Below, piece after piece: positions 8,762-16,745 of a stretch of DNA of 63,799 bases (position 1 is its first letter; each line of letters begins with the position of its first letter). The notes below the pieces were generated by a model. The model had not been told where the DNA came from. It searched no databases and saw only the letters and a list, made by a program, of their open reading frames with translations. Location of the stretch: NCBI GenBank assembly GCA_008501825.1, contig QQUA01000025.1, positions 1-63,799 on the forward strand. The letters are read 5' to 3'. The position numbers and the translations under genes were made by a program. This DNA is from Planctomycetota bacterium. Lineage in GTDB: Bacteria; Planctomycetota; UBA1135.

Positions 8762-8902
8762 AAAATGCTGAAAGGAGCCTGGGTCAATTGGCCAATTCTG
8801 GCTCCAGGGCCTGTATGAGGTATCCTTAAACGCCCCTTTTGAGGGTTCCTACTCCAGAGCCAAATTCGTTTCCCCCTAAAGCCGGCCAAAACCGGCCAGT
8901 GC

Positions 8903-10600
8903 ATGACGTCCATCTCGAGAGAGGAAGACCTCCAGGCCTCAATCCGGGTCCTGGTCGTGGAGGACGATCTCGCCCTATCTGATTGGATACAAACCCTGTT
9001 AGGCAAAACCGAGCGGCTCGATTTCCAGGTCGAAACGGCTGAGAATCTGAACGAAGCCTTGGGCCGATTCCAACTGGAACAATTCGACGTCATCATCCTG
9101 GATTTGGACATTCCCGAGGATCGGGGAGTGGATCCGATCGGGCGACTGCGGGCGGCGAAGTCGGATATTCCCATCCTGGCCTTGAGTTTTCAGGAAGACC
9201 TCGCCTCGGCAGCAGCAGCTCTTAAACACGGCGCCCAAGCCCACTTACACAAAAACCTGCTGGACCGAAACAGCCTTTTGCGCCACATCCATTCGGCCAT
9301 GCTGGCCACCGGCAGGCGGGCGCAACTGGAGGCTTTGACCCGGGCTCTGATCGTCTCCCACGCCCACTTGGAGCGCCTGGCCGAAGTCGACCCGCTGACC
9401 AAGGTCCTGAATCGCCGCGGCTTGCAACGGGTGCTGACCCGGGAACTGGGCTGGCAACGGCGGCTGGGCTCACCCTTGGTGGCGATTTTGGCCGATTTGG
9501 ACGACTTCAAGGCCATCAATGATCATTACGGCCACGCTTCCGGCGACTTGGTTTTGCAGGAAATCGCCCGCCGCCTTCAAGCCGCGCTGCGAGCCACCGA
9601 TTACGTCGCCCGGGTCGGCGGAGATGAATTCCTGCTGTTGCTGCCCCAAACCAGCCTGGAAGAAGGCGTTTCCGTGTCGGAAAAAGTCCGGGTGGCTTTG
9701 GAATCGCAACCATTTCGAATCGACCGCGTTCACGAAGAAACGATCACGGCAAGTTTAGGTACGGTGAAGATCCGGCCGCGGACGGCCAGAGTTTTGGACC
9801 TGCTCAGCCAAACCAAGTCGGTCCTGCAACAAAGCAAAAGCCTGGGGAAAAACCTAACTTCTTTTCAAGAAGCCGTCGCCGATCCCCAACCTGTGGCGCA
9901 TCCTGGGAAACCGGAATTGGCTCAATTGGTAGAGAAAGCCCACTTCCGGGTCATGCGCCAACCGATCTTTCGGCTTTCTGATCTGACCCCGGTGGCGTGC
10001 GAATTATTCAGCCGCTCCACCTTGCGAAACTTGGAGTTGCCGGAACAGTTTTTCAGCTTGGCGAGAGATGCCCAGATCCTGCCGCAAGTCGATCTTCTAT
10101 GCCTGCGATGTTGCGTTGAAGATGCCCAGCTCCAGGATCCGGCAATCCGGATCCACCTCAACCTTTTTCCGACCACTTTGATTGAAATTCCACCGGACGA
10201 GATCTTGGACGCCTTTCCGGTCGGGGCGGATCTTTCCCGCTACGTGGTGGAACTGGATGAGAATCACATCATCGGAGACCCTTCCTATTTGGAGCCCGGA
10301 GTCCGGGTCTTACAGGAGGCGGGAGTCCAACTTGCCATCACCCGAGTCGGATTCGGGAATTCCTTTTTGGAATCCTTGATCTTATTGGAACCGGATTACG
10401 TCAAATTGGCCCCGCGCCTGATTCAAGGAGTCGGCACCAACCCGCAACGCCGCCGCCCCCTGCTCCGGCTGATTCACGTTCTAGACGCCTTGGAAACTCA
10501 GATCATGGCGGAAGGCCTGGAAATGGTCGAAGACTTGGAAGCTTTGCAATCCATCGGCATTCTTTATGGTCAGGGCTACCATCTAGCTCCCCCGACCTAG
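8903..10600 (+). CDS. Response regulator with GGDEF and degenerate EAL domains
   Basis: A 565-residue c-di-GMP signalling protein. Residues about 14-135 form a receiver (VVEDD; phospho-acceptor Asp67 in ILDLDIPED). Residues about 175-320 form a GGDEF domain with an intact active site GGDEF at 239-243 and the DPLTKVLNRRG entry motif, so it should make c-di-GMP. The C-terminal 240 residues are EAL-like but degenerate: the signature reads CELFSR, and the catalytic DD pair is replaced (ITRVGFGNSF). The terminal EGLEMVED and QGYHLAPP elements remain. I infer cyclase output with the EAL domain acting as a c-di-GMP or partner sensor. No SD is obvious. sppA follows after 33 bp. Confidence 0.9.
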   Translation: MTSISREEDLQASIRVLVVEDDLALSDWIQTLLGKTERLDFQVETAENLNEALGRFQLEQFDVIILDLDIPEDRGVDPIGRLRAAKSDIPILALSFQEDLASAAAALKHGAQAHLHKNLLDRNSLLRHIHSAMLATGRRAQLEALTRALIVSHAHLERLAEVDPLTKVLNRRGLQRVLTRELGWQRRLGSPLVAILADLDDFKAINDHYGHASGDLVLQEIARRLQAALRATDYVARVGGDEFLLLLPQTSLEEGVSVSEKVRVALESQPFRIDRVHEETITASLGTVKIRPRTARVLDLLSQTKSVLQQSKSLGKNLTSFQEAVADPQPVAHPGKPELAQLVEKAHFRVMRQPIFRLSDLTPVACELFSRSTLRNLELPEQFFSLARDAQILPQVDLLCLRCCVEDAQLQDPAIRIHLNLFPTTLIEIPPDEILDAFPVGADLSRYVVELDENHIIGDPSYLEPGVRVLQEAGVQLAITRVGFGNSFLESLILLEPDYVKLAPRLIQGVGTNPQRRRPLLRLIHVLDALETQIMAEGLEMVEDLEALQSIGILYGQGYHLAPPT

Positions 10601-10608
10601 ACTCCAAC

Positions 10609-10633
10609 GGCGGGGGCCTGTTCCGACCCCGCC
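10609..10633 (+). promoter_or_regulatory. GC-rich hairpin abutting the sppA start codon
   Basis: ggcgggg (10609-10615) and ccccgcc (10627-10633) form a perfect 7-bp stem with an 11-base loop, and the sppA ATG follows directly at 10634. There is no T-tract, so a terminator is less likely than a leader structure that could mask the start region. Functional relevance is inference. Confidence 0.35.
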
Positions 10634-12385
10634 ATGAAACGCTTCCTCCTTCGCTTGCTGGCCGCTGTCGGCCTGGCTTCCTTGATATTTTTCGGCGCTT
10701 TGCTGATTTGGTGGCCGCGGCCGAGCACTCACGTCCCCGATTCCATTTACTTGGAAATGGATTTGCAGTCTTTGCTTTGGGAAAGTCAACCACCCTCCGG
10801 CGTGGCGCAATGGATCTTCGGCGAGGTTACCACGGTTCGGGACGTGGTGGATTGTTTGGATCGAGGAGCCGAAGATCCCAGAGTTCGCGGTCTGCTTTTG
10901 AAAGTCGGAAACGGTATAGGCGGCATGGCCAAAGCCCAGGAGATCCGCAACGCGATTCACCGATTTCGCCAGCAAGGCAAGAAAACCATTGCCTTCTGCC
11001 AGACTTTCGGCGAATTCAGTTCTAGCAACTTGCCTTATTACGTCGCCGCGGCGTGCGAAGAAATCCACTTGCAACCGGGAGGAGAATTGAACCTGCTCGG
11101 CTTCATGGCCGAAAGCCGGTTTCTCACTGGAGGGCTGCAAAAAATCGGCGTGACCGCTCGCGTCGACCGCCGCAAAGAATTTAAAACCGCGCCAAACGCC
11201 TATACCGAGACTCACTACACCAAGGACCATCGTACTGCGACCGAAGGCTGGCTGTTTTCGCTCCAGGATCAATGGCTAAATGATCTTGCCAAAGATCGCA
11301 AACTGGAACTAGCCCAACTGCAAGCTTTGATCGCCGATGCTCCCTATCGAGGAGAAAAGGCCCTGGAAACCGGCCTGACTGATCGACTGGCTTTTGAAGA
11401 TCAAAGTCGGGAATCCATGAAGAACGACCTCGGTTCCAAGGTGGAACCGATGGATTGGAACCTCTATTTGCAAAGAGCCGGTCGAATTCACCAACAGGGC
11501 GCCACCATTGCTCTGATTTTCGGTAACGGTCCGATTTTGAGAGGTCATGGCGGGATCGATCCGACCTCCTTAAGTCCTATCCTTGGAGCGGATGCCGTCG
11601 CCGCTACGTTCGAACAGGCGATTCAAGATTCGGACGTTCGAGCCATTATTTTGCGGTTGGAGAGTCCAGGGGGTTCGGTCGTCGCTTCGCAAACCCTTTG
11701 GCGTCTGGTGGTCCGGGCGCGGCAAAAAGGAAAGCCTGTCATTGTTTCCATGGGAGACGTAGCGGCCTCAGGTGGTTATTGGGTAGCTATGGCCGCGGAA
11801 AAAATCGTGGCCCAACCGGGTACCCTCACCGGCTCCATCGGCGTTTTCGGCGGCAAGCCGCTAACCGAACAAGCCTGGGGTAAACTCGGCATCACTTGGG
11901 ATCGTGTGGAAGCTTCTCCACGAGCCGGGATGTGGAGCTTGAATCGAGATTTCCACGAAGGGGAATGGCAACGGCTGCAAGCTTGGCTGGACCAAATCTA
12001 TGAAGACTTCGTCACCAAAGTGGCGGCGGCGAGAAAGCTAGACCGGGAAAGCGTGGAAGCGCTGGCCAAGGGTCGGGTCTGGACCGGGGAGCAAGCCCTG
12101 GAATTAGGCCTGGTCGATGCCTTAGGCGGATTTCCGGTCGCCGTTGAACTGGCCCGAGAAGCCGCAGGCATACCAGCCGAGCAAGCCCTTCGCCTTCAAG
12201 TCTTTCCAGAGCCCAGCGGTTTCCTGCATCGGCTGCTTCGCGCCGCCTTGGCCGAGGAAGCCAAACCAACTGGTTTGCAAGGCTGGTGGCAAGAATGGCA
12301 ACCGGCGCTGGAGACGATTGAAGCCATCCATCGTCCGGCTTACCGGCAGGTGCTGCGGTGGCCGGACTGGCCATGGGACGGCTGA
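10634..12385 (+). CDS. sppA: Signal peptide peptidase SppA, long (67K) type
   Basis: A 583-residue membrane-anchored serine protease that digests signal peptides released after secretion. One N-terminal transmembrane segment (about residues 5-27) anchors it with the catalytic part outside the cytoplasm. It has two tandem S49 domains, as in the E. coli 67K form. The catalytic Ser is Ser379 in DVAASGGYW and the general base is Lys184 in KEFKTAPNAYTE, the same domain arrangement as E. coli Lys209/Ser409. GTLTGSIGVFGG follows the nucleophile as in the family. It sits just after the GGDEF gene and 61 bp before the YceI gene; a direct functional link is not evident. Confidence 0.93.
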   Translation: MKRFLLRLLAAVGLASLIFFGALLIWWPRPSTHVPDSIYLEMDLQSLLWESQPPSGVAQWIFGEVTTVRDVVDCLDRGAEDPRVRGLLLKVGNGIGGMAKAQEIRNAIHRFRQQGKKTIAFCQTFGEFSSSNLPYYVAAACEEIHLQPGGELNLLGFMAESRFLTGGLQKIGVTARVDRRKEFKTAPNAYTETHYTKDHRTATEGWLFSLQDQWLNDLAKDRKLELAQLQALIADAPYRGEKALETGLTDRLAFEDQSRESMKNDLGSKVEPMDWNLYLQRAGRIHQQGATIALIFGNGPILRGHGGIDPTSLSPILGADAVAATFEQAIQDSDVRAIILRLESPGGSVVASQTLWRLVVRARQKGKPVIVSMGDVAASGGYWVAMAAEKIVAQPGTLTGSIGVFGGKPLTEQAWGKLGITWDRVEASPRAGMWSLNRDFHEGEWQRLQAWLDQIYEDFVTKVAAARKLDRESVEALAKGRVWTGEQALELGLVDALGGFPVAVELAREAAGIPAEQALRLQVFPEPSGFLHRLLRAALAEEAKPTGLQGWWQEWQPALETIEAIHRPAYRQVLRWPDWPWDG

Positions 12386-12446
12386 GCCAACGAGCATGGT
12401 CTTCGTTCGTAAGCCTCACCCCTCCTCCTAAACCCGAAAAAACACC

Positions 12447-13061
12447 ATGATCGTTCGCAATTCTCTTCTCTCCTTGCTTCTCCTTTCCGGGGCCGCCGGT
12501 TCCAGCCATTGGCTTTTGCACGGCGAGGTCAACTCCGCCCCGGTCGACCTAAAAGGTGCTCAAAAATTCGCCATCGATCCCGGCCACACCGCGGTTCTCT
12601 GGAAAATTAACCACCTAGGATTTTCCGACACCTATGGCCGCTTCAACGAAGTGGACGGGAGTTTCGTACTGGACGCCGACAAACCGGAAAACTCGTCCGT
12701 CAACCTCAGCATCAAGGCCGCCAGTATCGATTCCAATAGCGAAGGCCGGGACAAACACCTGCGAAGCCCGGACTTCCTGAACGTCAAGCAGTTTCCAACC
12801 ATCAGCTTTGAAAGCACCAATGTGGCGCGAAAAGGCGAACTGTGGCAGGTTAGCGGCGATTTGAAACTCCACGGCAAGAGCAAAAACATCACCGTCGACG
12901 TCAAGCAACATAAGTTGGCCCAAGATCCCTGGGGAAAAACCCGAACTGGATTTGAAACGGTCTTTAGCATCGATCGAACCGAATTTGGCATCACTCACTA
13001 CAGCGGTGGAATCGGCGATCAAGTCGAAATCACCATTGCTCTCGAAGGCGTGTTGCAGTAA
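12447..13061 (+). CDS. YceI-family periplasmic lipid-binding protein
   Basis: A 204-residue exported protein with a signal peptide in the first ~20 residues. The mature part follows the YceI lipocalin-like barrel: FAIDPGHTAVLWKINHLGFS at the start, then FNEVDGSFVLD, SIDSNSEGRDKHLRSPDFLN, FPTISFEST, GDLKLHGKSKNITVDV and DRTEFGITH. YceI proteins bind long isoprenoid chains such as ubiquinone-type molecules in the periplasm; their physiological role varies. The length matches the family (about 190). It lies between sppA and an unrelated membrane protein gene, with 24 bp to the latter. Confidence 0.92.
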   Translation: MIVRNSLLSLLLLSGAAGSSHWLLHGEVNSAPVDLKGAQKFAIDPGHTAVLWKINHLGFSDTYGRFNEVDGSFVLDADKPENSSVNLSIKAASIDSNSEGRDKHLRSPDFLNVKQFPTISFESTNVARKGELWQVSGDLKLHGKSKNITVDVKQHKLAQDPWGKTRTGFETVFSIDRTEFGITHYSGGIGDQVEITIALEGVLQ

Positions 13062-13085
13062 TTCGCAAATCGGGATGGAAAGCGA

Positions 13086-13943
13086 ATGGACTTAGTTCCG
13101 ACTTTGCTGCGAGCGGCTTTGTTGCCAGTGAGCCTCGGCTTGCTGGCAACCTGGTTGTTGGGCCGAGGTCCCTTGCGATGGCGGCAACTCTCCGCAGGCC
13201 TAAGCCTGGCCGCAGCCTGGTTGGCCGGACATCTGGCCTTGTTCGGGATGGCGCCCTGGCCACCCCAGGGGCCGGACGCCTGGCTGCCGGTCCTTGCCCT
13301 CGGCGCGGTTCTCGCCGGTTGGTTGGAACATTTTTGGGACGCCAAACGAGTCTGGGTAAGCCTGTGGCGCCTGGTCTTCTCCCTGGCCATGGCCGCGGTG
13401 GTGTTGCATCCGCTGGTTCCGCATGCCTTGGCCAAACCAGCCGCCTTGAAGGAAGCCGTCCTGCTCATGGCCTTGGCTGCCTTGAGTTGGGGATGCCTCC
13501 ATATAGCCGGCCGCCGGGGACCGACTTCACTCCCGGTGGAAGCCCTCGCCGCGGCCGCCGGCCTCGCCGCCGGTGCATTTCTTCTCGCAGGTTATGGAGT
13601 CATGGCCCAATCGGCCGGGGCTTTGGCCGCAGCCTCCGGTGGCGTCGCCATCGCCGCCTGGTGGCGACCTCAGGCTCTCCCCGATGGGGCCCTGGCCGGG
13701 TTCGGGGCATTGCTTTACACCGCCATGACCGCCATGGTCTATCACTTCACCGAAGATCTACCCCGAGGAGCCTTTTGGCTGCTGAGCCTGGCCCCTTGCG
13801 GAGTCGTCCTGGCCCTGATCGGCCCGTGGAAGGGCAGTCCTCTTGGCCGCCGGGTGGCGGGGATGATTCCGGTGTTGGCCATGGCCGCAGCCGCCCTCTA
13901 TTGGACTTGGCAAGCGCTTCCGGAATCCCAGCCGTATTACTAA
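13086..13943 (+). CDS. Polytopic membrane protein of unknown function
   Basis: A 285-residue, strongly hydrophobic protein with roughly eight to nine predicted transmembrane helices separated by short loops, rich in Ala, Leu, Gly and Trp. Charged residues are few; one His-rich spot (VVLHPLVPHAL) lies in a helix end. I do not recognise a transporter or enzyme family. It begins 24 bp after the YceI gene, so the two may be co-transcribed, and it ends 63 bp before the ECF sigma gene. The strand assignment is secure because the hydrophobic periodicity exists in this frame only. Confidence 0.65.
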   Translation: MDLVPTLLRAALLPVSLGLLATWLLGRGPLRWRQLSAGLSLAAAWLAGHLALFGMAPWPPQGPDAWLPVLALGAVLAGWLEHFWDAKRVWVSLWRLVFSLAMAAVVLHPLVPHALAKPAALKEAVLLMALAALSWGCLHIAGRRGPTSLPVEALAAAAGLAAGAFLLAGYGVMAQSAGALAAASGGVAIAAWWRPQALPDGALAGFGALLYTAMTAMVYHFTEDLPRGAFWLLSLAPCGVVLALIGPWKGSPLGRRVAGMIPVLAMAAAALYWTWQALPESQPYY

Positions 13944-13968
13944 GACCTCCCTTTTGCTTCTGAAAAAA

Positions 13969-13989
13969 GTTGCCGGAGATCGAGGCAAC
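13969..13989. promoter_or_regulatory. Inverted repeat in front of the ECF sigma gene
   Basis: GTTGCC (13969-13974) and GGCAAC (13984-13989) are perfect inverted half-sites separated by nine bases, preceded by an A-run (13962-13967) and located 17 bp before the sigma start codon. It could be an operator or part of an autoregulated promoter; only the symmetry is observed. Confidence 0.35.
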
Positions 13990-14006
13990 AAGCGACTGGT
14001 GTAGGG

Positions 14007-14582
14007 ATGACCGGGCAGAACGAGCCGGACCTCGTATCCAAAGCCATCCATGGTGATCGAAACGCCATGGAATGGTTGTGGAAAACCCACCGGCGGTGGG
14101 TGGCGGTGGTTTTGATGGCTCACAAGCCCCGGCAGTCAGAAATGGAGGATCTGTTGCAGGAGGTCGCCGTGAAATTCGTCCAAAGCGTTTCCAAGTTGCG
14201 GGACCCACTTAAGTTCCGTCCTTGGCTTCGCTCCCTGGCGGTACACGCGGCGACTTCTGCCCTGCGCCGACAAGAAACCGGCAAGCGACTTCACGGGCCT
14301 TGGCAAGAAGTCGATCAGGAATTCCCTGACCCTCGCCCGGGAAATTCGGCCGAGCAAATGACCAGGGCCGAGGAAGTCATCGATCGGATGGCCCGGCTCC
14401 CGGCTGAATTCCGCGAAGTCCTTTGGCTTCGCAGCATTCAGGGCTTGAGCCAGAAAGCCATTGCCAAGACCTTGCAAATCCCGGAAACCACCATCGAAAC
14501 CCGTTTGGTCCGGGCTCGGAAAATGCTTCGCCAGGCTTTAGAGCCTTTAAAGCCAATGGAGAAGGCGCCTAACCGCCCTTAA
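14007..14582 (+). CDS. ECF-type RNA polymerase sigma factor
   Basis: A 191-residue sigma-70 family protein with only regions 2 and 4. Region 2 covers roughly residues 10-85, including EDLLQEVAVKFVQ and the promoter-melting/-10 stretch FRPWLRSLAVHAATSALRRQ. Region 4 (about 125-180) shows LPAEFREVLWLRSIQGLSQK followed by AIAKTLQIPETTIETRLVRARKML, a helix-turn-helix for the -35 element. It directs RNA polymerase to a regulon that is likely to include its own operon. The next gene starts 4 bp downstream and encodes a one-TM protein that probably acts as its anti-sigma factor. Confidence 0.93.
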   Translation: MTGQNEPDLVSKAIHGDRNAMEWLWKTHRRWVAVVLMAHKPRQSEMEDLLQEVAVKFVQSVSKLRDPLKFRPWLRSLAVHAATSALRRQETGKRLHGPWQEVDQEFPDPRPGNSAEQMTRAEEVIDRMARLPAEFREVLWLRSIQGLSQKAIAKTLQIPETTIETRLVRARKMLRQALEPLKPMEKAPNRP

Positions 14583-14586
14583 TGCC

Positions 14587-15261
14587 ATGGAATTCAGCCA
14601 TCAGGACCTGTTGCTTCATCGCATTGCCGAAGGCAGCGCCAGCGCCGCGGAATGGGATGAAATGGAATTGCTGGCGTCAGCCGATCCGGGCCTTTGGCTT
14701 CGCTTGGCCACCACCTTGAGAGATCAGCAGGCGCTGGCTGTGGCCGCGGAAACCGCCGCGGACATCGCCGAGCGAGTGGACCTTCCGCTACCGTCAGGCC
14801 ATGCCTCGCCGCCGGCCTCGGAAGTTCTTCAGGGCCCCATCGGCACCCTGCGAGCTTGGTCCAAGTCGGCCTGGACCGGTTGGGTTGCAGCTGCGGTGTT
14901 GGCCTTGGCCTGGCTGGGTTTCGGCCCATTCCAAACCCCGGTTCCGACCCACGGTTTGCCCGAAATTGCCAGCTCCCCGGCTGGGTTTCCCTGGGATGAC
15001 GGCACTTGGACTGCTGCCGACCTGCTGGATCAATACCGGCAAGCCGGAATGGAGTCCGGTCGGTTAGTGGCGGAATGGCCGCCTCAGGTGCTTTCCACCC
15101 GTCCGGTCGACAACGGGAATCGGGCCGAAGTTTTGTACCTGCGGCCTTTCGTCGAACGGGCGGTGGTCGACGGCGCTTTCAGCTACAACCTCGATGACAC
15201 CGGTCGCATCGTGCCGGTGCGAACCACGATTCCAGTAACCGCCGGCTTGGAACAATACTGA
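14587..15261 (+). CDS. Putative membrane-bound anti-sigma factor
   Basis: A 224-residue protein with a soluble N-terminal part, one transmembrane helix at about 97-113 (GWVAAAVLALAWLGF) and an exported C-terminal part of about 110 residues. The N-terminal segment starts with short helices and HRIAEGSASAAEWDEMELL, a pattern common in zinc-less anti-sigma domains, but no HxxxCxxC motif is present. The assignment rests on position (4 bp after the sigma gene) and topology. The outer part contains FVERAVVDGAFSYNLDDTG and no recognised domain. It would hold the sigma factor at the membrane until an envelope signal releases it. The PDZ protein gene follows after 79 bp. Confidence 0.65.
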   Translation: MEFSHQDLLLHRIAEGSASAAEWDEMELLASADPGLWLRLATTLRDQQALAVAAETAADIAERVDLPLPSGHASPPASEVLQGPIGTLRAWSKSAWTGWVAAAVLALAWLGFGPFQTPVPTHGLPEIASSPAGFPWDDGTWTAADLLDQYRQAGMESGRLVAEWPPQVLSTRPVDNGNRAEVLYLRPFVERAVVDGAFSYNLDDTGRIVPVRTTIPVTAGLEQY

Positions 15262-15340
15262 CATCGTCCTCCATTTCTTTCTGCTCAACCCTCACTCAAC
15301 CTCAAAACAACAACGCGACGTTTCAGAGGAGGAAAACATC

Positions 15341-16552
15341 GTGAAAAAAGCCATTCTCATTTGCCTTGCCTTGTGCGCCGCTCTTCCGAGCTTGGCATGG
15401 GGACAGGATCAAAGCTTCAGTTCTGTGTCCATCAGCATCAGTGGACCTCAAGGCCATCTGCAATTCACCGAAACCAATGGTAAATTTCAGGGTACGTTTA
15501 ACGGCAATGCCATCTCGAAGGAACAACTAAAACAAGGTCCCGAAGGCTATACCGTTTTGAATGAAAAAGGCGAGCCGATCGCCACCTTCAAGCTGCACTT
15601 CTCCAGTGGCTACAACCAGCAGAGCCGCAATTACAATGCTTGGAAGGGCCGCCGATTGCCGAGCGAGCAAGAGTGGGAGGACGCAGTCAAGCAGTACGGC
15701 AATCGCTGGAACCAACAGGATGCCATGGAGGCTTACCAGCAGGCCCTGGATTACACCGACAAGCGGCCGAAGGTTCGTATCGGGATCAGCATGGGAGACG
15801 TGGACCCTGCCCTGGCCTCTCAATTGGGCGTCGATCCCAGGCAATCTGTTTTGGTCACTGAAGTTTCCAAAGGCTTGCCGGCGGAAAAAGCTGGTTTGAA
15901 GAAATTCGACGTCATCGTTGAAGTCGAGGGAGTTCGCCCTGCCACCAAAGAAGGCCTGCTCGACGCCTTGCGGGAAAAGAAGCCCGGCGATGAACTGAAG
16001 ATCGTGACCCTGCGCCAGGGAGAGGAACGCAGGATCATGATTCCGGTTGCGGAATACTCCGACGTTCGGAACATTCCTCTGGCGGAGAGTTTTGACCCTT
16101 GGGGCTACAATCAACTCCCGGAAATTCCGAATCTGCAGCACTTGTTCAAGTACAAGCCGATGGAGTATGAGAACATGAAAGATATGTTCAAGCAGATGCA
16201 GCCTTTTGTAGCCCCGGAGTATCAAGACCAGTGGCACCAGAAGATGGAAGAAACCCTCAAGCAGGTTCAGCCTCTGGTGGATCCGCAAGTCATGGAAAAC
16301 TTGCAAAAATACTACGATGACCTTTCCCAATATCGCTTCTTCAGAGGAGAAGATAATGACCAGAAATTCTGGTTCAACCCTCTTCACAGAGGGCAATACT
16401 ACACATCGCCGAATAACCTCCGGGGCTTTGATTACACCGAAACCATCGAGAAAATGGAAAAGGACGTTGAAAAACGGCTGCAAGCCTTGGAAGACCGTTT
16501 AGCCAACATGGAGCATCTTTTGCAGAGGTTGGCAGATCGCTTGGACCGCTGA
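15341..16552 (+). CDS. Exported PDZ-domain protein with C-terminal coiled coil
   Basis: A 403-residue protein with a signal peptide (MKKAILICLALCAALPSLAW, cleavage near Gln22). Residues about 142-235 form a PDZ domain: RIGISMGDV, then VLVTEVSKGLPAEKAGLKKF, DVIVEVEGV and PGDELKIVTLRQG. No protease domain precedes it, unlike DegS or HtrA. The last 40 residues (KMEKDVEKRLQALEDRLANM and onward) form a coiled coil. The GTG start at 15341 has a strong Shine-Dalgarno GAGGAGG nine bases before it, rare in this window and suggesting high expression. Position after the sigma/anti-sigma pair suggests a periplasmic sensor or sigma target, which is inference. A terminator follows at 16578. Confidence 0.85.
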   Translation: MKKAILICLALCAALPSLAWGQDQSFSSVSISISGPQGHLQFTETNGKFQGTFNGNAISKEQLKQGPEGYTVLNEKGEPIATFKLHFSSGYNQQSRNYNAWKGRRLPSEQEWEDAVKQYGNRWNQQDAMEAYQQALDYTDKRPKVRIGISMGDVDPALASQLGVDPRQSVLVTEVSKGLPAEKAGLKKFDVIVEVEGVRPATKEGLLDALREKKPGDELKIVTLRQGEERRIMIPVAEYSDVRNIPLAESFDPWGYNQLPEIPNLQHLFKYKPMEYENMKDMFKQMQPFVAPEYQDQWHQKMEETLKQVQPLVDPQVMENLQKYYDDLSQYRFFRGEDNDQKFWFNPLHRGQYYTSPNNLRGFDYTETIEKMEKDVEKRLQALEDRLANMEHLLQRLADRLDR

Positions 16553-16577
16553 GTCCATCCCGCTGTTTTCACTCTGG

Positions 16578-16604
16578 GCGCCCGAGTCTTACTCGGGCGC
16601 TTTT
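16578..16604 (+). terminator. Rho-independent terminator after the PDZ gene
   Basis: A perfect 9-bp stem gcgcccgag (16578-16586) / ctcgggcgc (16592-16600) with a 5-base loop is followed by TTTT. It closes the sigma/anti-sigma/PDZ unit. Confidence 0.9.
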
Positions 16605-16745
16605 CCATTTCCCAGGCGGGAATCCCAAGGCTTTGTCGTCCTATGTTATGCTGCTGGAGGCCACATTTCTGGCGCGAAGGCACGATGACAGGGGCCTTCC
16701 CTCGCCAAAGGCCCTCCCCATAATTCCTTCCAAACAAAAGAACCC

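Noticed and set aside
8774..8805. Palindromic region (ggagcc...ggctcc around aattggccaatt) after the SDR gene
   Set aside because: The symmetry is real, but there is no T-run and no defined regulator, so I could not call it a terminator or operator.
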